DNA from: Roseiarcus sp963805295
Lineage (GTDB): Bacteria > Pseudomonadota > Alphaproteobacteria > Rhizobiales > Beijerinckiaceae
DNA: 64,000 nucleotides
NCBI GenBank assembly: GCA_963805295.1
Contig: CAWDTW010000111.1
Coordinates: 1-64,000 of the forward strand
Reading direction: 5' to 3'
Part shown: piece after piece, positions 26,038-35,175 of the stretch
Position numbering within the stretch: position 1 is the stretch's first letter
Layout: each line of letters starts with the position of its first letter
Position numbers and translations under genes: made by a program
The notes under the pieces: generated by a model
Database searches by the model: none
What the model was told of the DNA's origin: nothing
What the model saw: the letters and a program-made list of their open reading frames with translations, nothing else

Positions 26038-26301
26038 ATGATTGAGCGAAAGAGCGTCAAAGCCGCGTCCGCCGGCGGCTCGCGCCTGTTCATCGGGCAG
26101 GATCATTGCGGGCGCTGGGTCGTCCGAGACGCTGAGAGCCTGTGCGGCGGGCTGTTCGCGAACCGGACCGAGGCGATCCGCTTCGCGATGTACGAATGCC
26201 AACGCCGCCCCCAATCCGTCATCATGCTGCCGGGCGGCCTCGAACTGGACGGCGCCGCCCCGATCTTTGCTCCCGCCCAGCGCCCGGCGAACGCGGCCTG
26301 A
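26038..26301 (+). CDS. Conserved small hypothetical protein
   Basis: An 87-residue protein, well supported by AGGAG seven bases before ATG 26038. The core, RLFIGQDHCGRWVVRDAESL then GGLFANRTEAIRFAMYEC and VIMLPGGLELD, resembles short proteins common in Hyphomicrobiales that lack an assigned function. There is no signal peptide or membrane segment. It points toward the convergent DUF2783 gene. Confidence 0.7.
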   Translation: MIERKSVKAASAGGSRLFIGQDHCGRWVVRDAESLCGGLFANRTEAIRFAMYECQRRPQSVIMLPGGLELDGAAPIFAPAQRPANAA

Positions 26302-26374
26302 ACGTGCGCACGGGACGGCGGGCGCCAGATAGCGCGCCGGCCCGATCTCCCGCGGTCCGTCGAACCCGCCCGCC

Positions 26375-26590
26375 TCAACGTCGCGTGCTTTCTCCGGCCT
26401 GGACGCGGCCGCCGGCGATCTTCAGCGCCTCGCGCAAGACCTCGCGGTCGCCGATATGGTTGGCGAGGATGAGAACGAGCTTGCAGTTCATCATTTCGGC
26501 TTCGGCTTCGCTCAGGTCCCGCTGACTGTCGATGAGCTCTTGGTAGAAGCCGTCGGGGTCGGGAATGTTGGGGTCGAGGTTGAGGGGCAA
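26375..26590 (-). CDS. DUF2783 domain protein
   Basis: A 71-residue protein: LNLDPNIPDPDGFYQELIDS, then LSEAEAEMMNCKLVLILANH-IGDREVLREAL. This is the DUF2783 pattern, a small helical protein usually encoded beside FAD-dependent hydroxylases and perhaps an accessory subunit. The TTG start at 26590 has GGAGAG seven bases upstream, overlapping the end of the monooxygenase gene region (12 bp downstream of its stop). It is probably the last gene of the three-gene run from 28.9 kb. Confidence 0.82.
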   Translation of the reverse strand: MPLNLDPNIPDPDGFYQELIDSQRDLSEAEAEMMNCKLVLILANHIGDREVLREALKIAGGRVQAGESTRR

Positions 26591-26602
26591 AGGCGCTCTC
26601 CT

Positions 26603-28215
26603 TCAGGCGGCGCAGGCGCGGGCGATGGCGCGCTCGATCTTTGCGGCGTCGAAGGCGCGCCAGCGCGCCGCGACATGCTGGTCGGGGCGGATGAGATAGA
26701 CGGCGCCGGGTCGCCCCGTCGTATCGCTCCCTGACGAGGCCCTTCACATCGACGAAGTCGCGGCCCTCCGCCATTACGCGCGCCTGCACGCGGCCCCAGG
26801 CGACTTCGGAAGCCGTCGGCGGCGCGCTGAGGACGAGCACGACGAAGCTATCGCCCAGCAGGTTCAGGAGCCAGCCCTCCCTGCCGTCGAAGAGGACCGG
26901 CGCGTCGGCGCAATTCGTTCCCGGCGCCATCCGGCCGGCGAACGGCTCCTCGTCGGGCGTGTTGAGCGACGAGTTCGACATAGGGCGTCGGCGTCGACAG
27001 GCGCCCGGAATTGACCAGCGGCCGGGCGAAGGCGTGCTCGCCCGCGAGCTCGAGCACCGCGTTGCGGTAGCGGCGGCTCATCTCGCTCTTCGGCGTGATG
27101 AAGTCGGTCGAGCGCGTCGAATGCCGGAGGTTGTCGTCCGCGGCGAAGGCGCGCTCCTCGTGGTAGCTGTCGAGGAGCTTGGCCGGCGCGTCGCCGTCCA
27201 TCACGAGCTTCAGCTTCCAGGCGAGATTGTCCACGTCCTGCACCCCGGTGTTCGCGCCGCGCGCGCCGAACGGCGAGACCTGATGCGCCGCGTCGCCCGC
27301 GAACAGCACCCGGCCGTGGCGGAAGTTGTCGATCCGCCGGCAGGCGAACTGATAGATCGAGACCCACTCGAGCTCGAATTCGCGCTCGTCGCCAAGCATG
27401 GCGCGCAGGCGGGGAATGACATTCTCCGGCTTCTTCTCCTCGTCCGGATCGGCGTCCCGACCGAGCTGGAAATCGATGCGCCAGACGTCATCGGCCTGGC
27501 GGTGCAGAAGCGCCGACTGATTGCGGTGGAAGGGCGGATCGAACCAGAACCAGCGCTCGGTGGGGAAGTCCGCTCTCATCACCACGTCGGCGATGAGGAA
27601 GCGATCGTGAAAGACCCGGCCCGCGAAATCGGCGCCGACCATCCTGCGGGCGTCCGAGTTGGCCCCGTCGCAGGCGACGACCCAGTCGGCTTCGGTCGTA
27701 AATTGACCGTCGGGGGTCTCGACCCTCAACGTGATGCGATCGGCGTCCTGCATGAGGCCCACGACCTTGTGCTTCCAGCGCAGGTCGATGAGCGGTTCGT
27801 TGGCGCATGCGTCGACGAGATATTCCTCCAGATAATATTGCTGGAGGTTGATCATCGCCGGCATCTTGTGGTCCGTTTCCGGCAGGAGATCGAAAGCGTA
27901 GCAGAGATCGTTCTCGAAAAAAGTCTTGCCGACTCCCCACCTCACTCCCCTGGCGACCATCCGTCCGGCGCAGCCGAGCCGGTCCCAGATCTCGAGGGGG
28001 CGCTTGGCGAAGCAGATCGCGCGCGAGCCGACCGAGACGGTGTCGTTGTCGTCGAGAAGGACGGTCGCGACGCCGCTGCGCGCCAGATCGAGCGCGGCGG
28101 TGAGGCCGACCGGCCCGGCGCCGATCACGACGACGCGATGGCGGGCGGCACGCCCCTCTTTCTGCTCGGCGGACGGACGATAGGGAAATTTCGGATAGAG
28201 GTAGGTCGTCAGCAT
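26603..28215 (-). pseudogene. FAD-dependent aromatic-ring monooxygenase (PheA/TfdB or MhpA type), two frameshifts
   Basis: The ~535-codon gene encodes a group A flavoprotein hydroxylase. The Rossmann motif VVVIGAGPVGLTAALDLARS is near residue 30, the DG motif WVVACDGANSDARRMVGA near 190 and the GD motif GRVLFAGDAAHQVSPFGARG near 300. Two one-base insertions break the C-terminal region: near 26974 (expected PYVDSSLNTPDEEPFAG) and near 26714 (expected ERYDGRPGAVYLIRPDQHVA). With both removed the protein ends AIARACAA at 26603. The start MLTTYLYPKF at 28215 has GGGAG upstream. Pairing with DUF2783 and a class II aldolase suggests aromatic catabolism; the substrate is unknown. Confidence 0.88.
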
Positions 28216-28280
28216 CCGGGCCATCACTCCCAAGCACGAGCCGCCGCGCAACCAAGCCTAAGGCCGCGCAGACCCGGCGC

Positions 28281-28937
28281 CTATTTCGGCGCCGAGTAGA
28301 CGCCGTAGTTCGCGATCCGCGCCGCGACGTTCCGGACTTCTTCCGGCGTAAGCAACGGCGGCTCGCCGAGCTGGAGGCAGTTGAAGTATTGGTGCGCCAG
28401 GTTTTCGACCTCGACCGCCAGCCACATCGCGCTGCGGAGGCTGTCGCCGACCGCGATCATGCCGTGATGCGCCAAGAGGCAGGCTTTCCGGTCCTTCAGC
28501 GCGGCGACCGCGTTGTCGGACAGTTCCTGGGTGCCGAAGGTCGCATAAGGCGCGCAGCGGATCGTGTCGCCGCCCGCCGCGCACACCATGTAGTGGATCG
28601 GCGGGATGCTGCGCTCCATGATCGCGAGCGTCGTGCAGTAGACCGGGTGCGCGTGGACGACGGCGTTCACCTCTGGCCGCGCGCGCAAAATGTCGAGATG
28701 GAAGCGCCATTCGGTCGAGGGCCGCCCATTGCCGACGACGCTGTGGTCGAAGCGCATCTCGATGATGTCCTCCGGCTGCATGACGTCGTAGGGCATGCTG
28801 GTCGGCGTGATCAGAAGCCCGTCGCCTTCGCGCAGGCTGATGTTGCCCGAGGTTCCCTGATTGACGCCGAGCGCGTTCATCGAGCGGCAGGCGTCGATGA
28901 TGCTCCGGCGTTTTTCTCGCGCGGCCTTTGACGGCAT
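28281..28937 (-). CDS. Class II aldolase/adducin family protein
   Basis: A ~218-residue zinc-type aldolase or decarboxylase of the fuculose-phosphate-aldolase fold. GTSGNISLREGDGLLITPTS binds the substrate phosphate or carboxylate in the family, EMRFDHSVV provides the acidic residue, VVHAHPVYCTTLAI holds the HxH zinc ligands and AHHGMIAVG the third His. The start is uncertain: ATG 28937 has GGAAAG upstream, while ATG 28949 and 29000 extend the frame. It is upstream of the FAD monooxygenase on the same strand, so it may act on a ring-cleavage or side-chain product. Confidence 0.88.
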   Translation of the reverse strand: MPSKAAREKRRSIIDACRSMNALGVNQGTSGNISLREGDGLLITPTSMPYDVMQPEDIIEMRFDHSVVGNGRPSTEWRFHLDILRARPEVNAVVHAHPVYCTTLAIMERSIPPIHYMVCAAGGDTIRCAPYATFGTQELSDNAVAALKDRKACLLAHHGMIAVGDSLRSAMWLAVEVENLAHQYFNCLQLGEPPLLTPEEVRNVAARIANYGVYSAPK

Positions 28938-29159
28938 CGGTCTTTCCATCAGTTCGCGACGGCGGAGTCCGCCGTCGGGCCCGTCCTTGCGATCCTTCAT
29001 TAGGCGCAGCGAGGGGAGGCGACAAGCCGCCGCCCGTCGACCGCGGAAGCGATCTCACGCGCGTCCGAAAGACTCGGTTGACCGCCTTCCTGCGGTTTGG
29101 TAGCAGAGGCGCCGCAGAGTAAGCCTCAGGCATTTGCGGCGGTTCGCGGCGCGAAGGGT

Positions 29160-29657
29160 ATGAGCGGCCTGAGAGTGAGGGGGGCGTTCGTGGGAATGAC
29201 ACTTCGCGGCGGCGCGCTGGCGCTCGCGGGACTGGTGACCGTGTTCGTCGCCGGTTGCGCGACCCAACCCCCGCCCATCCCCGGGGTCGCCGCGCCGAGC
29301 GTCAGCCCGGACGCGCTGGTCGGCAAGTGGGGCTTCGCCGCCTACCACCGGGACACCGACCGGACGCGCACGATCAAGGAAGCGCGGGCCCAGTGCAACA
29401 GGCCCTACGTCATCGACAAGGGCCCCAATGGCGGCGTGATGATGAACCTGGCCGACCAGGCGGAGCTTTCGGAGCTGGTTCTCAAGGCGGGACCGGACGG
29501 CAAGACCTATCTCGGCCCGCCGGGCGCCGCGGGCACGGCGGACGACCGCGAAGTTCTCGACGTCGACCCGAACTCGTTCACCACGGTCTGGGTCGATCCC
29601 GACAACGCCAGTCGTTATGGGACATCGGTGTACGAGCGCTGCGGCAAGCGCGCCTGA
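29160..29657 (+). CDS. Hypothetical outer-envelope lipoprotein
   Basis: This ~165-residue protein has a signal peptide ending in the lipobox VFVAGC (Cys near residue 33), so it should be lipidated. The mature part has VSPDALVGKWGFAAYHRDTD, CNRPYVIDKGPNGGVMMNLA and a C-terminal VYERCGKRA, a small beta-rich fold with two further Cys that could form a disulfide. ATG 29160 has GAAGGG upstream; ATG 29194 would give a shorter signal. It lies 35 bp before the L,D-transpeptidase gene, so the two probably share a transcript. Confidence 0.8.
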   Translation: MSGLRVRGAFVGMTLRGGALALAGLVTVFVAGCATQPPPIPGVAAPSVSPDALVGKWGFAAYHRDTDRTRTIKEARAQCNRPYVIDKGPNGGVMMNLADQAELSELVLKAGPDGKTYLGPPGAAGTADDREVLDVDPNSFTTVWVDPDNASRYGTSVYERCGKRA

Positions 29658-29691
29658 GGCGATTGACGTTCCAACCTACCACGGAGCAGGC

Positions 29692-30306
29692 ATGATGGTT
29701 CGAGCGGGTTTTTTTGCGCGGGCGGCGAAGGGCGCAGCGATCGCCGCGGCTCTTCTCTTTCCCGGCGTGTTCGCGGCGGCGCAGCAGATCGACATGAACG
29801 TCGTCGACCAGCCGGGCTACCAGCCGACGCCGGAAGAAGAGCAGCTCAGCGGCGCCTACGAGAAGCAGGAAGTGTTCTTCCGCACCAACGAAGCGCCGGG
29901 GACGATCGTCATCGACACCAGCCAGCGCTTCCTATACCTCGTGCAGCCGAACAATCGCGCCTTGCGCTACGGCATCGGCGTCGGCCGCGACGGATTCCAA
30001 TGGTCGGGCCTGCAGAAGATTTCCCGCAAGCAGGAGTGGCCGGACTGGCGTCCGCCGCCGGAGATGATCGAGCGACAGCCCTATCTGCCGCGCTTCATGG
30101 CCGGCGGGCCGGGTAATCCGCTGGGCGCGCGGGCGATGTATCTCGGCCAGACCGTCTACCGGATCCACGGCACCAACCAGCCGCAGACGATCGGCCACGC
30201 CATCTCGTCCGGCTGTTTCCGTCTCGTCAACGAGGACGTCATCGATCTCTACGATCGCGTGCCGGTCGGAACCAAGGTCATCATCAAGCAGGCCGTCGCT
30301 CTCTGA
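29692..30306 (+). CDS. L,D-transpeptidase (YkuD/ErfK family)
   Basis: A 204-residue periplasmic peptidoglycan cross-linking or lipoprotein-anchoring enzyme. A signal peptide (residues 1-31, ending FAAAQ) precedes the YkuD domain, which begins TIVIDTSQRFLYLVQPNNRA and has the catalytic motif HGTNQ (His159) ... SSGCFR (Cys174). The adjacent ATGATG start has GGAGCAGG upstream. The frame is intact. The upstream lipoprotein gene suggests a cell-envelope pair. Confidence 0.93.
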   Translation: MMVRAGFFARAAKGAAIAAALLFPGVFAAAQQIDMNVVDQPGYQPTPEEEQLSGAYEKQEVFFRTNEAPGTIVIDTSQRFLYLVQPNNRALRYGIGVGRDGFQWSGLQKISRKQEWPDWRPPPEMIERQPYLPRFMAGGPGNPLGARAMYLGQTVYRIHGTNQPQTIGHAISSGCFRLVNEDVIDLYDRVPVGTKVIIKQAVAL

Positions 30307-30338
30307 TCCCGGCGGTCGCAATCCCTTCGAGGCTGGTC

Positions 30339-31368
30339 ATGCGCACGATCAAACCGCTTCTCGCCGCCGCGGCGGCCCTCGCGTTCGGCGCGGCCGCCGG
30401 CGCCATGGGGGCGGAAGCCCAGACGCTGAAAACAGTGCAGGATCGCGGGACCCTCGTCTGCGGCGTCAGCCAGGGGATCGCGGGCTTCTCGATCAAGGAC
30501 GACAAGGGCGAATGGTCGGGCTTAGACGTCGATTTCTGCCGCGCGCTCGCCGCGGCGATCTTCAACGATCCCTCGAAGGTCGCAGTACGTGCCGCTCACG
30601 GCCTCGGAGCGGTTCGACGCCCTCAAGAACAAGCAGATCGACGTCCTGTCGCGCAACTCGACCTGGACCATGGGTCGCGAGGACGATTACGGCATCCTTT
30701 TCGCCGGCGTCACCTATTACGACGGCCAGGCGTTCCTCGTTCCCAAGAGCCGCAATCTCACCTCCGCGCTCGAGCTCGACGGCAGCAAAGTCTGCATCCA
30801 GAACGGCACGACGTCCGAACCCAACGCCGTCGATTTCTTCGAAACGAACCACATCAATAATGAGATCGTCCACGGCGAGACTGTCGCCGACGTCGTGTCG
30901 GACTATCTCGCCGGCAAGTGCAACGTGCTGACGACCGACGAATTGCAGCTCTTCGCCCTGCGCTCGCAGTTTCCCAAGCCCGGCGACCACGTGATCCTGC
31001 CCGACGTCATCTCCAAAGAGCCGCTCGGCCCGGTCGTGCGTCAGGACGACATGCGGTGGTTCAATATCGTCAAATGGGTCAACTTCGCCCTCATCGACGC
31101 CGAAGAGTTGGGCGTCGGCTCGAAGACGATCGACGACGCGATGAAGTCGCAGAAGCCGGCGGTGAAGCGGCTCGTCGGCACGGAGGGCGAATTCGGCAAG
31201 CCGCTCGGCCTCTCCAACGCCTGGGCCGCCAACGCGATCCGCGCCGTCGGCAACTACGGCGAAGTGTTCGACCGCAACGTCGGCGCCCATTCGAAGCTCG
31301 CCATTCCGCGCGGACTGAACGACCTGTGGGACAAGGGCGGCATCCAGTACGCCCCGCCGATCCGCTGA
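30339..31368 (+). pseudogene. Amino-acid ABC transporter substrate-binding protein (AapJ/BztA type), one frameshift
   Basis: The ~343-codon gene encodes a periplasmic SBP_bac_3 protein of the general L-amino-acid uptake type. A signal peptide ending AMGAEAQ is followed by TLKTVQDRGTLVCGVSQGIA and WSGLDVDFCRALAAAIFNDP. Past a one-base insertion near 30582 the sequence continues VPLTASERFDALKNKQIDVL, SRNSTWTMGREDDYGILFAG, and FGKPLGLSNAWAANAIRAVG. The membrane and ATPase partners (aapQMP) are absent from the window, so this is either an orphan binding protein or a remnant. Confidence 0.9.
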
Positions 31369-31393
31369 GGCGGAATCCGCGATCGCGCCGGCC

Positions 31394-31651
31394 TCAAGGG
31401 CAGACGTTCGTTCTGCCGTGGTGGCACTGGCTCAGATCCGGCTCCCGCGCGTCGGATGGCGGCTTGGCTATGTCGGGCGTCGCCGACCTCGGCGCGGGCT
31501 TCGGCAAGACGAAGTTCTGCGCCGGCGGCGGCGGGACGATGATCACCGGGTACGGGTACGGGCTCGACATGAACTGAGCCTGAGCCGGAGCGCTCGCCGC
31601 GACGGCGAGAGCGAGGCCGGCGGCAGCGCCAAAGACCTTTGCCTTCATCAT
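31394..31651 (-). CDS. Small proline-rich secreted protein
   Basis: An 85-residue protein with a clear signal peptide (KVFGAAAGLALAVAASAPAQAQ) and a short mature part rich in Pro and Tyr (SSPYPYPVIIVPPPP), ending SQCHHGRTNVCP with two Cys. The ATG pair at 31651/31648 follows GGGGGAAG. It is convergent with the binding-protein gene. No family was recognised. Confidence 0.65.
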   Translation of the reverse strand: MMKAKVFGAAAGLALAVAASAPAQAQFMSSPYPYPVIIVPPPPAQNFVLPKPAPRSATPDIAKPPSDAREPDLSQCHHGRTNVCP

Positions 31652-31761
31652 CGGCTTCCCCCTGGCGGCCGAGTTCAGGGGACCTTATCCCCGTCTCCGC
31701 CATTCAAGCGCCGAAACGCCGGTTTGTCGATAGGCGGGCGCGAATTGGCGGACCGGCGCGT

Positions 31762-32190
31762 TCAGTCGAGGCCCATCGTCGCGAGGTGGACGCGGATTTC
31801 GAGCGTCAGTTCGATCAGCGACGCGATGAGCAACGCCAGCGCCACCACGAACATCAGCGCGACAATGCCGCTATGCCCAAGGCCGAGGAGCGCAGTGGCG
31901 AATGCGGAGATCAGCAGCGCCGCGGTGACGAGCGCGCTGAGCACGGCGAAATAGATGGCGCGGCCCAGAAGCGCCATCCGGCGGGCGAACGACTTCGCGA
32001 TCGCGTCCCTCACCGAGGGATCGAGGGCCTCGGCGCCGCCGGACTGAAGGGCGCGGTTTCGATCGACGATCCGCTCCATCCGCCCGATCAGGATCGACAG
32101 AAATCCCGCCACGGCGCCGAGCATGAACGCGGGCGCCGTGGCGTGCGAGATCGCCGCGCTGAGCTGATCGATATCGGCGACGACCGCCAT
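31762..32190 (-). CDS. DUF2721 family membrane protein
   Basis: A 142-residue protein: an N-terminal helix (DIDQLSAAISHATAPAFML) with the first hydrophobic segment, the conserved middle RMERIVDRNRAL and FARRMALLGRAIYFAVLSAL, and two more membrane segments toward the C-terminus (ALLISAFATALLGLG and IVALMFVVALALLIASLIEL). This is the DUF2721 layout with three transmembrane helices; function is unknown. ATG 32190 has AAGGA upstream; an in-frame extension to 32295 has no conserved content. Confidence 0.85.
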   Translation of the reverse strand: MAVVADIDQLSAAISHATAPAFMLGAVAGFLSILIGRMERIVDRNRALQSGGAEALDPSVRDAIAKSFARRMALLGRAIYFAVLSALVTAALLISAFATALLGLGHSGIVALMFVVALALLIASLIELTLEIRVHLATMGLD

Positions 32191-32784
32191 TGTTCCTTGC
32201 GCCTGCCCGGAGTGCGGACGAATCGGCCCCGCGCCCGACTGGCGGCGCGCCGACGTCCGTCGGCGGAGAATGAAGAGCGGCTGAGGGAATTGCAACTCGC
32301 GGCCGCGCGCGACGCCCCGCCCCCCTGCGACCGTGGCCTTTCGGTCACGGCCGGCGCTTTTCGGCAGGAAAAGGGCGGAGGTTCCGCGAGTTGCGGACGG
32401 CGCTGCCCTTGCCGGCGCCGGGGGGCTTATCTAACGATTCCCGGTCGCGTCCGCTCGGAGCGCGACGGCGGCGGAACCTGGGGGCATTCGATGAGGGGCG
32501 CGGCGAAAGCGATTGTGGCTGCGGTCGGCGCGCTGGCGGCCGCGCCGGCCTTCGCGGCGGACCTGGCTCCGCCGTCGGCGCGCACCGGCGCCCATTCCGA
32601 TCCCATCCTTCCCTCGACCTGGCATTTCGAAGCGACGATCGATGGCTGGGCGCCGAGCCTGAGCGCCAACGTCGGCTTACGCAACCTTCCGGCCCTCCCC
32701 GTCTACGCCAACATCTTCCAGCTTCTCCCGCATCTCGAGGGCATTGTCCCTGTGAGCTTCGTCGCCTACAATGACAATTTCATA

Positions 32785-34112
32785 GGCGATGCCCAAAAAC
32801 TATTGCTTCATTTCGTGAAACCTCGGCGAGATGCTGTAGTTCCATTCTGGATGGAATGAGTCTCGGGTCATGTTGAGGGTCGCCATTTCCGCGTCCGAGA
32901 CCTTGATGCCCTTTGGATAGGTGTTGCTATCGAGTTCGCAGCGGATTTTGAGACCGGTTTTCGTCGTGGTGTTGGCGATCAGTTCGATGACGATGAGGAG
33001 GCTGAGGAGTGGCGTCGCGCGCCAGTTCTGCGTGATGTGGCAGAACATGCGATGCTCGATCTTGTTCCACTTCGAAGTCCCTGGCGGATAGTGGCAAACC
33101 TGAATGATCAGACCGGTTTCGTCCGCGAGTTGTTGGAGGGCCAACTTCCAGAGCCGCAGCCGTGAACCATTGGAGCCGCCGCCGTCGGCCGTGATCATCA
33201 GGCGCCTCATCCCGGGATAGAGCTTCCAACCCATCTGATCGAGCCAGCATCGGACGGCGTTGACGGCGAACTCCCCGGTGTCGTGGTCGATTCCGAGGCT
33301 GACATAGCCGAGGTTGGCGCCGATGTCGTAGACCCCGTAAGGGACGACCTTGCCCAACTCCTTGTCCTCGAAATCGTGAGCGTTGACCTCGATCGGTTCG
33401 CCCTGCGGCCCATAGTCGCTACCGCCGTTCTTGAATTCGCCCAGCAATTCCTTCTTCTTCGCGTCGATCGATATCACGGGTTCGCCGGCCGCCTGAAACG
33501 CCTCGACCTTCGCGTTGATATATTCGAACTGGGCGTCGCGATCAGGATGTTTGCCGGCTTCCTTGGTCTTGCGGTTGGAATGGCGACAATATTTCAGTTC
33601 CTCCAGCAGCTTGGGAATGGTCGAGGAACTCACTTTGTGACCCATGGCGCGAAGCGCCGTCGCCAGCTTGTCGTGGCTCTTGGAGACCCATCGCAACGGC
33701 CGCATCGGGTCGCCCATCGTCGCCGGCTCGAGCAATCGTTGCAAGTCCTCCAACAGCGTCGGGTCCTTGACCGTCAACCGAGGAGTGCCCCCGCCCTTGC
33801 GCCGCACCTCTCCCGTCAAGGAGCCGGGGTTCCGCAAGTCCTTCAGACCGCGCCCAATCGTGCTCCGGGCGACCTTCGTCGCGCGCGCGACCGCCGCAAT
33901 CCCGCCGTAGCCCGCCGCCTTCGCCTCCGCCGCCGCGCTCAACCGCCGGCGTCGCTCGTCCAGCGAAGGCCGAAGCGCGTCAAACCGGACGCGCAGGGAT
34001 GATTCGTCTATCATCATCACGATATAGACGCTCGCCTCGCACTCGGGAATCCGCTAAACAGCCGATGCCAGTAAAATCGCAAATTCCGAATCGGCTATTT
34101 TTGGGCGTCGCC
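32785..34112 (-). mobile_element. ISAzo13-family insertion sequence, complete
   Basis: A 1328-bp element with terminal inverted repeats GGCGATGCCCAAAAA (left, 32785) and GGCGACGCCCAAAAA (right, read inward from 34112), 14 of 15 matching. It is flanked by a 3-bp direct repeat ATA (32782-32784 and 34113-34115), the target duplication. The one gene fills nearly the whole element. It interrupts an outer-membrane protein gene without other damage, so the insertion is recent. A rearranged relative is at 3753-4428. Confidence 0.92.
32800..34020 (-). CDS. ISAzo13-family transposase
   Basis: A 406-residue DDE transposase. The N-terminal helix-turn-helix part runs GIAAVARATKVARSTIGRGL (about residues 40-60). 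The catalytic domain opens with VISIDAKKKELLGEFKNGG (first Asp near 185), followed by LMITADGGGSNGSRLRLWK (second Asp near 275) and HYPPGTSKWNKIEHRMFCHI (Glu near 315). The full length and intact frame indicate an active copy. Start is GTG 34020 or ATG 34017. Confidence 0.93.
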   Translation of the reverse strand: MMMIDESSLRVRFDALRPSLDERRRRLSAAAEAKAAGYGGIAAVARATKVARSTIGRGLKDLRNPGSLTGEVRRKGGGTPRLTVKDPTLLEDLQRLLEPATMGDPMRPLRWVSKSHDKLATALRAMGHKVSSSTIPKLLEELKYCRHSNRKTKEAGKHPDRDAQFEYINAKVEAFQAAGEPVISIDAKKKELLGEFKNGGSDYGPQGEPIEVNAHDFEDKELGKVVPYGVYDIGANLGYVSLGIDHDTGEFAVNAVRCWLDQMGWKLYPGMRRLMITADGGGSNGSRLRLWKLALQQLADETGLIIQVCHYPPGTSKWNKIEHRMFCHITQNWRATPLLSLLIVIELIANTTTKTGLKIRCELDSNTYPKGIKVSDAEMATLNMTRDSFHPEWNYSISPRFHEMKQ

Positions 34113-34673
34113 ATAGTCGGCCTGAGCCTCTTCTGGGTCCGCCTGGGCGTCAATGGGACCTTTACGCCGGGAGAGGGAGCTTTCGGCGGCGTGAACGCCG
34201 GCCTGAAACTTAACGAGACGTTCGCCACGGCGTACGGCGGAGTGAGAATCCCGACTGCAAATCCCGATTGGAGCGTCTACGGAACCGTCGGCGCCCGCTA
34301 TTTCAACGTGAACGGCTCGCTCAACTTACAGGCGCCCGTTGTCGGTTTTTCCCGTTCCACGTCGCAAGGCAAGGATTGGGTTGACGAGATCGTCGGACTG
34401 AAAGCACGCCATCGTATCGACGACAAATGGTTCATCGATTTCGAGACGGATGCCGGCGGTTACAGCGGGAGCTCGACGGCGCAGGGCTATGGGGCGGTCG
34501 GGTACAAGTGGAACCAGTCCCTTACGACCAGCCTGGGCTATCGCGTACTCTATGCCTACTATCAGACCGCCGCCAACAGCGGCAACGGCAGCTTCCGTTT
34601 TCAGGAGACTGAGTTCGGGCCAGAATTCAACGTCACGTACACCTTCTGAGCGCCCTGAGGCGCGCGCTTTCGA

Positions 34674-34751
34674 ACCGGCATCGGACGTCGCATTCAACGC
34701 TTCCAGCAGTGGACCTACGGGCCCTACTCCGCGATCAAGTTCGGCTTCTGA
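34674..34751 (+). pseudogene. Possible beta-barrel C-terminal remnant
   Basis: Just after the split barrel gene, one frame reads IGRRIQRFQQWTYGPYSAIK then FGF and a stop at 34749-34751. An aromatic-rich last strand with terminal Phe is what a barrel C-terminus looks like, but the piece is short and could be chance. Confidence 0.22.
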
Positions 34752-34836
34752 CCGTTTGACGAGACGCGAGCGCGAAGCGCCGGCGAACGAGGCGAGCCCC
34801 GTTCGCCGGCGCCGTTTCTTGCAGGTCCTCTGGCCG

Positions 34837-35064
34837 TCAGCGGCAGACGCGGACGCCGGCGCGATAGTAGCAATGCGCGCCATAGGCGGGCCGCACGACC
34901 GCCGCGCCGTGGTAGCCGTATCCTCCCCCGCGCGTGGCGACCGCTCCGTGCGGACCGGCGCAGCCGGCGCGATAGACGCCGCGCGCGCAAACCACGGCGT
35001 TGGCTTCCGCCACCGTCCCGGCGAGCAGGCCGAGCGCAAGCAGCGCTGAAACAAGAGTCTTCAT
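34837..35064 (-). CDS. Small secreted Cys-containing protein (VCARGVYRAGC type)
   Basis: A 75-residue protein with a signal peptide (MKTLVSALLALGLLAGTVAE, cleavage near ANA) and a mature part of about 53 residues with four Cys: VVCARGVYRAGCAGPHGAVA, then AHCYYRAGVRVCR. Short proteins with this pattern are frequent in Hyphomicrobiales genomes and have no known role. The start ATG 35064 follows AAGGAGACC. It is the first of several small secreted-protein genes on this strand. Confidence 0.75.
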   Translation of the reverse strand: MKTLVSALLALGLLAGTVAEANAVVCARGVYRAGCAGPHGAVATRGGGYGYHGAAVVRPAYGAHCYYRAGVRVCR

Positions 35065-35175
35065 GATGGTCTCCTTCGGTTGATCGCGGCCGCATTTCCG
35101 CGCCCGCGTTCGCTTTCGCGCCCGTCGACGACGGCCGCGGTTCCGAGCTCCGGGAGCGGACCCGGAGCACGAATC

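Larger units (their letters stand above)
32491..34649 (+). pseudogene. Outer-membrane beta-barrel protein split by an ISAzo13 insertion
   Basis: The gene lies in two exons of one frame: 32491-32784 (98 codons, signal peptide MRGAAKAIVAAVGALAAAPA then FAAD and STWHFEATIDGWAPSLSANV) and 34116-34649 (VGLSLFWVRLGVNGTFTPGE to the C-terminal GPEFNVTYTF). Removing the insertion and one copy of the ATA duplication joins DNFI to VGLS in frame, giving 275 codons. The alternating hydrophobic strands and terminal Phe are typical of outer-membrane barrels. The truncated 5' part would now yield a signal peptide plus about 75 residues. Confidence 0.85.
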
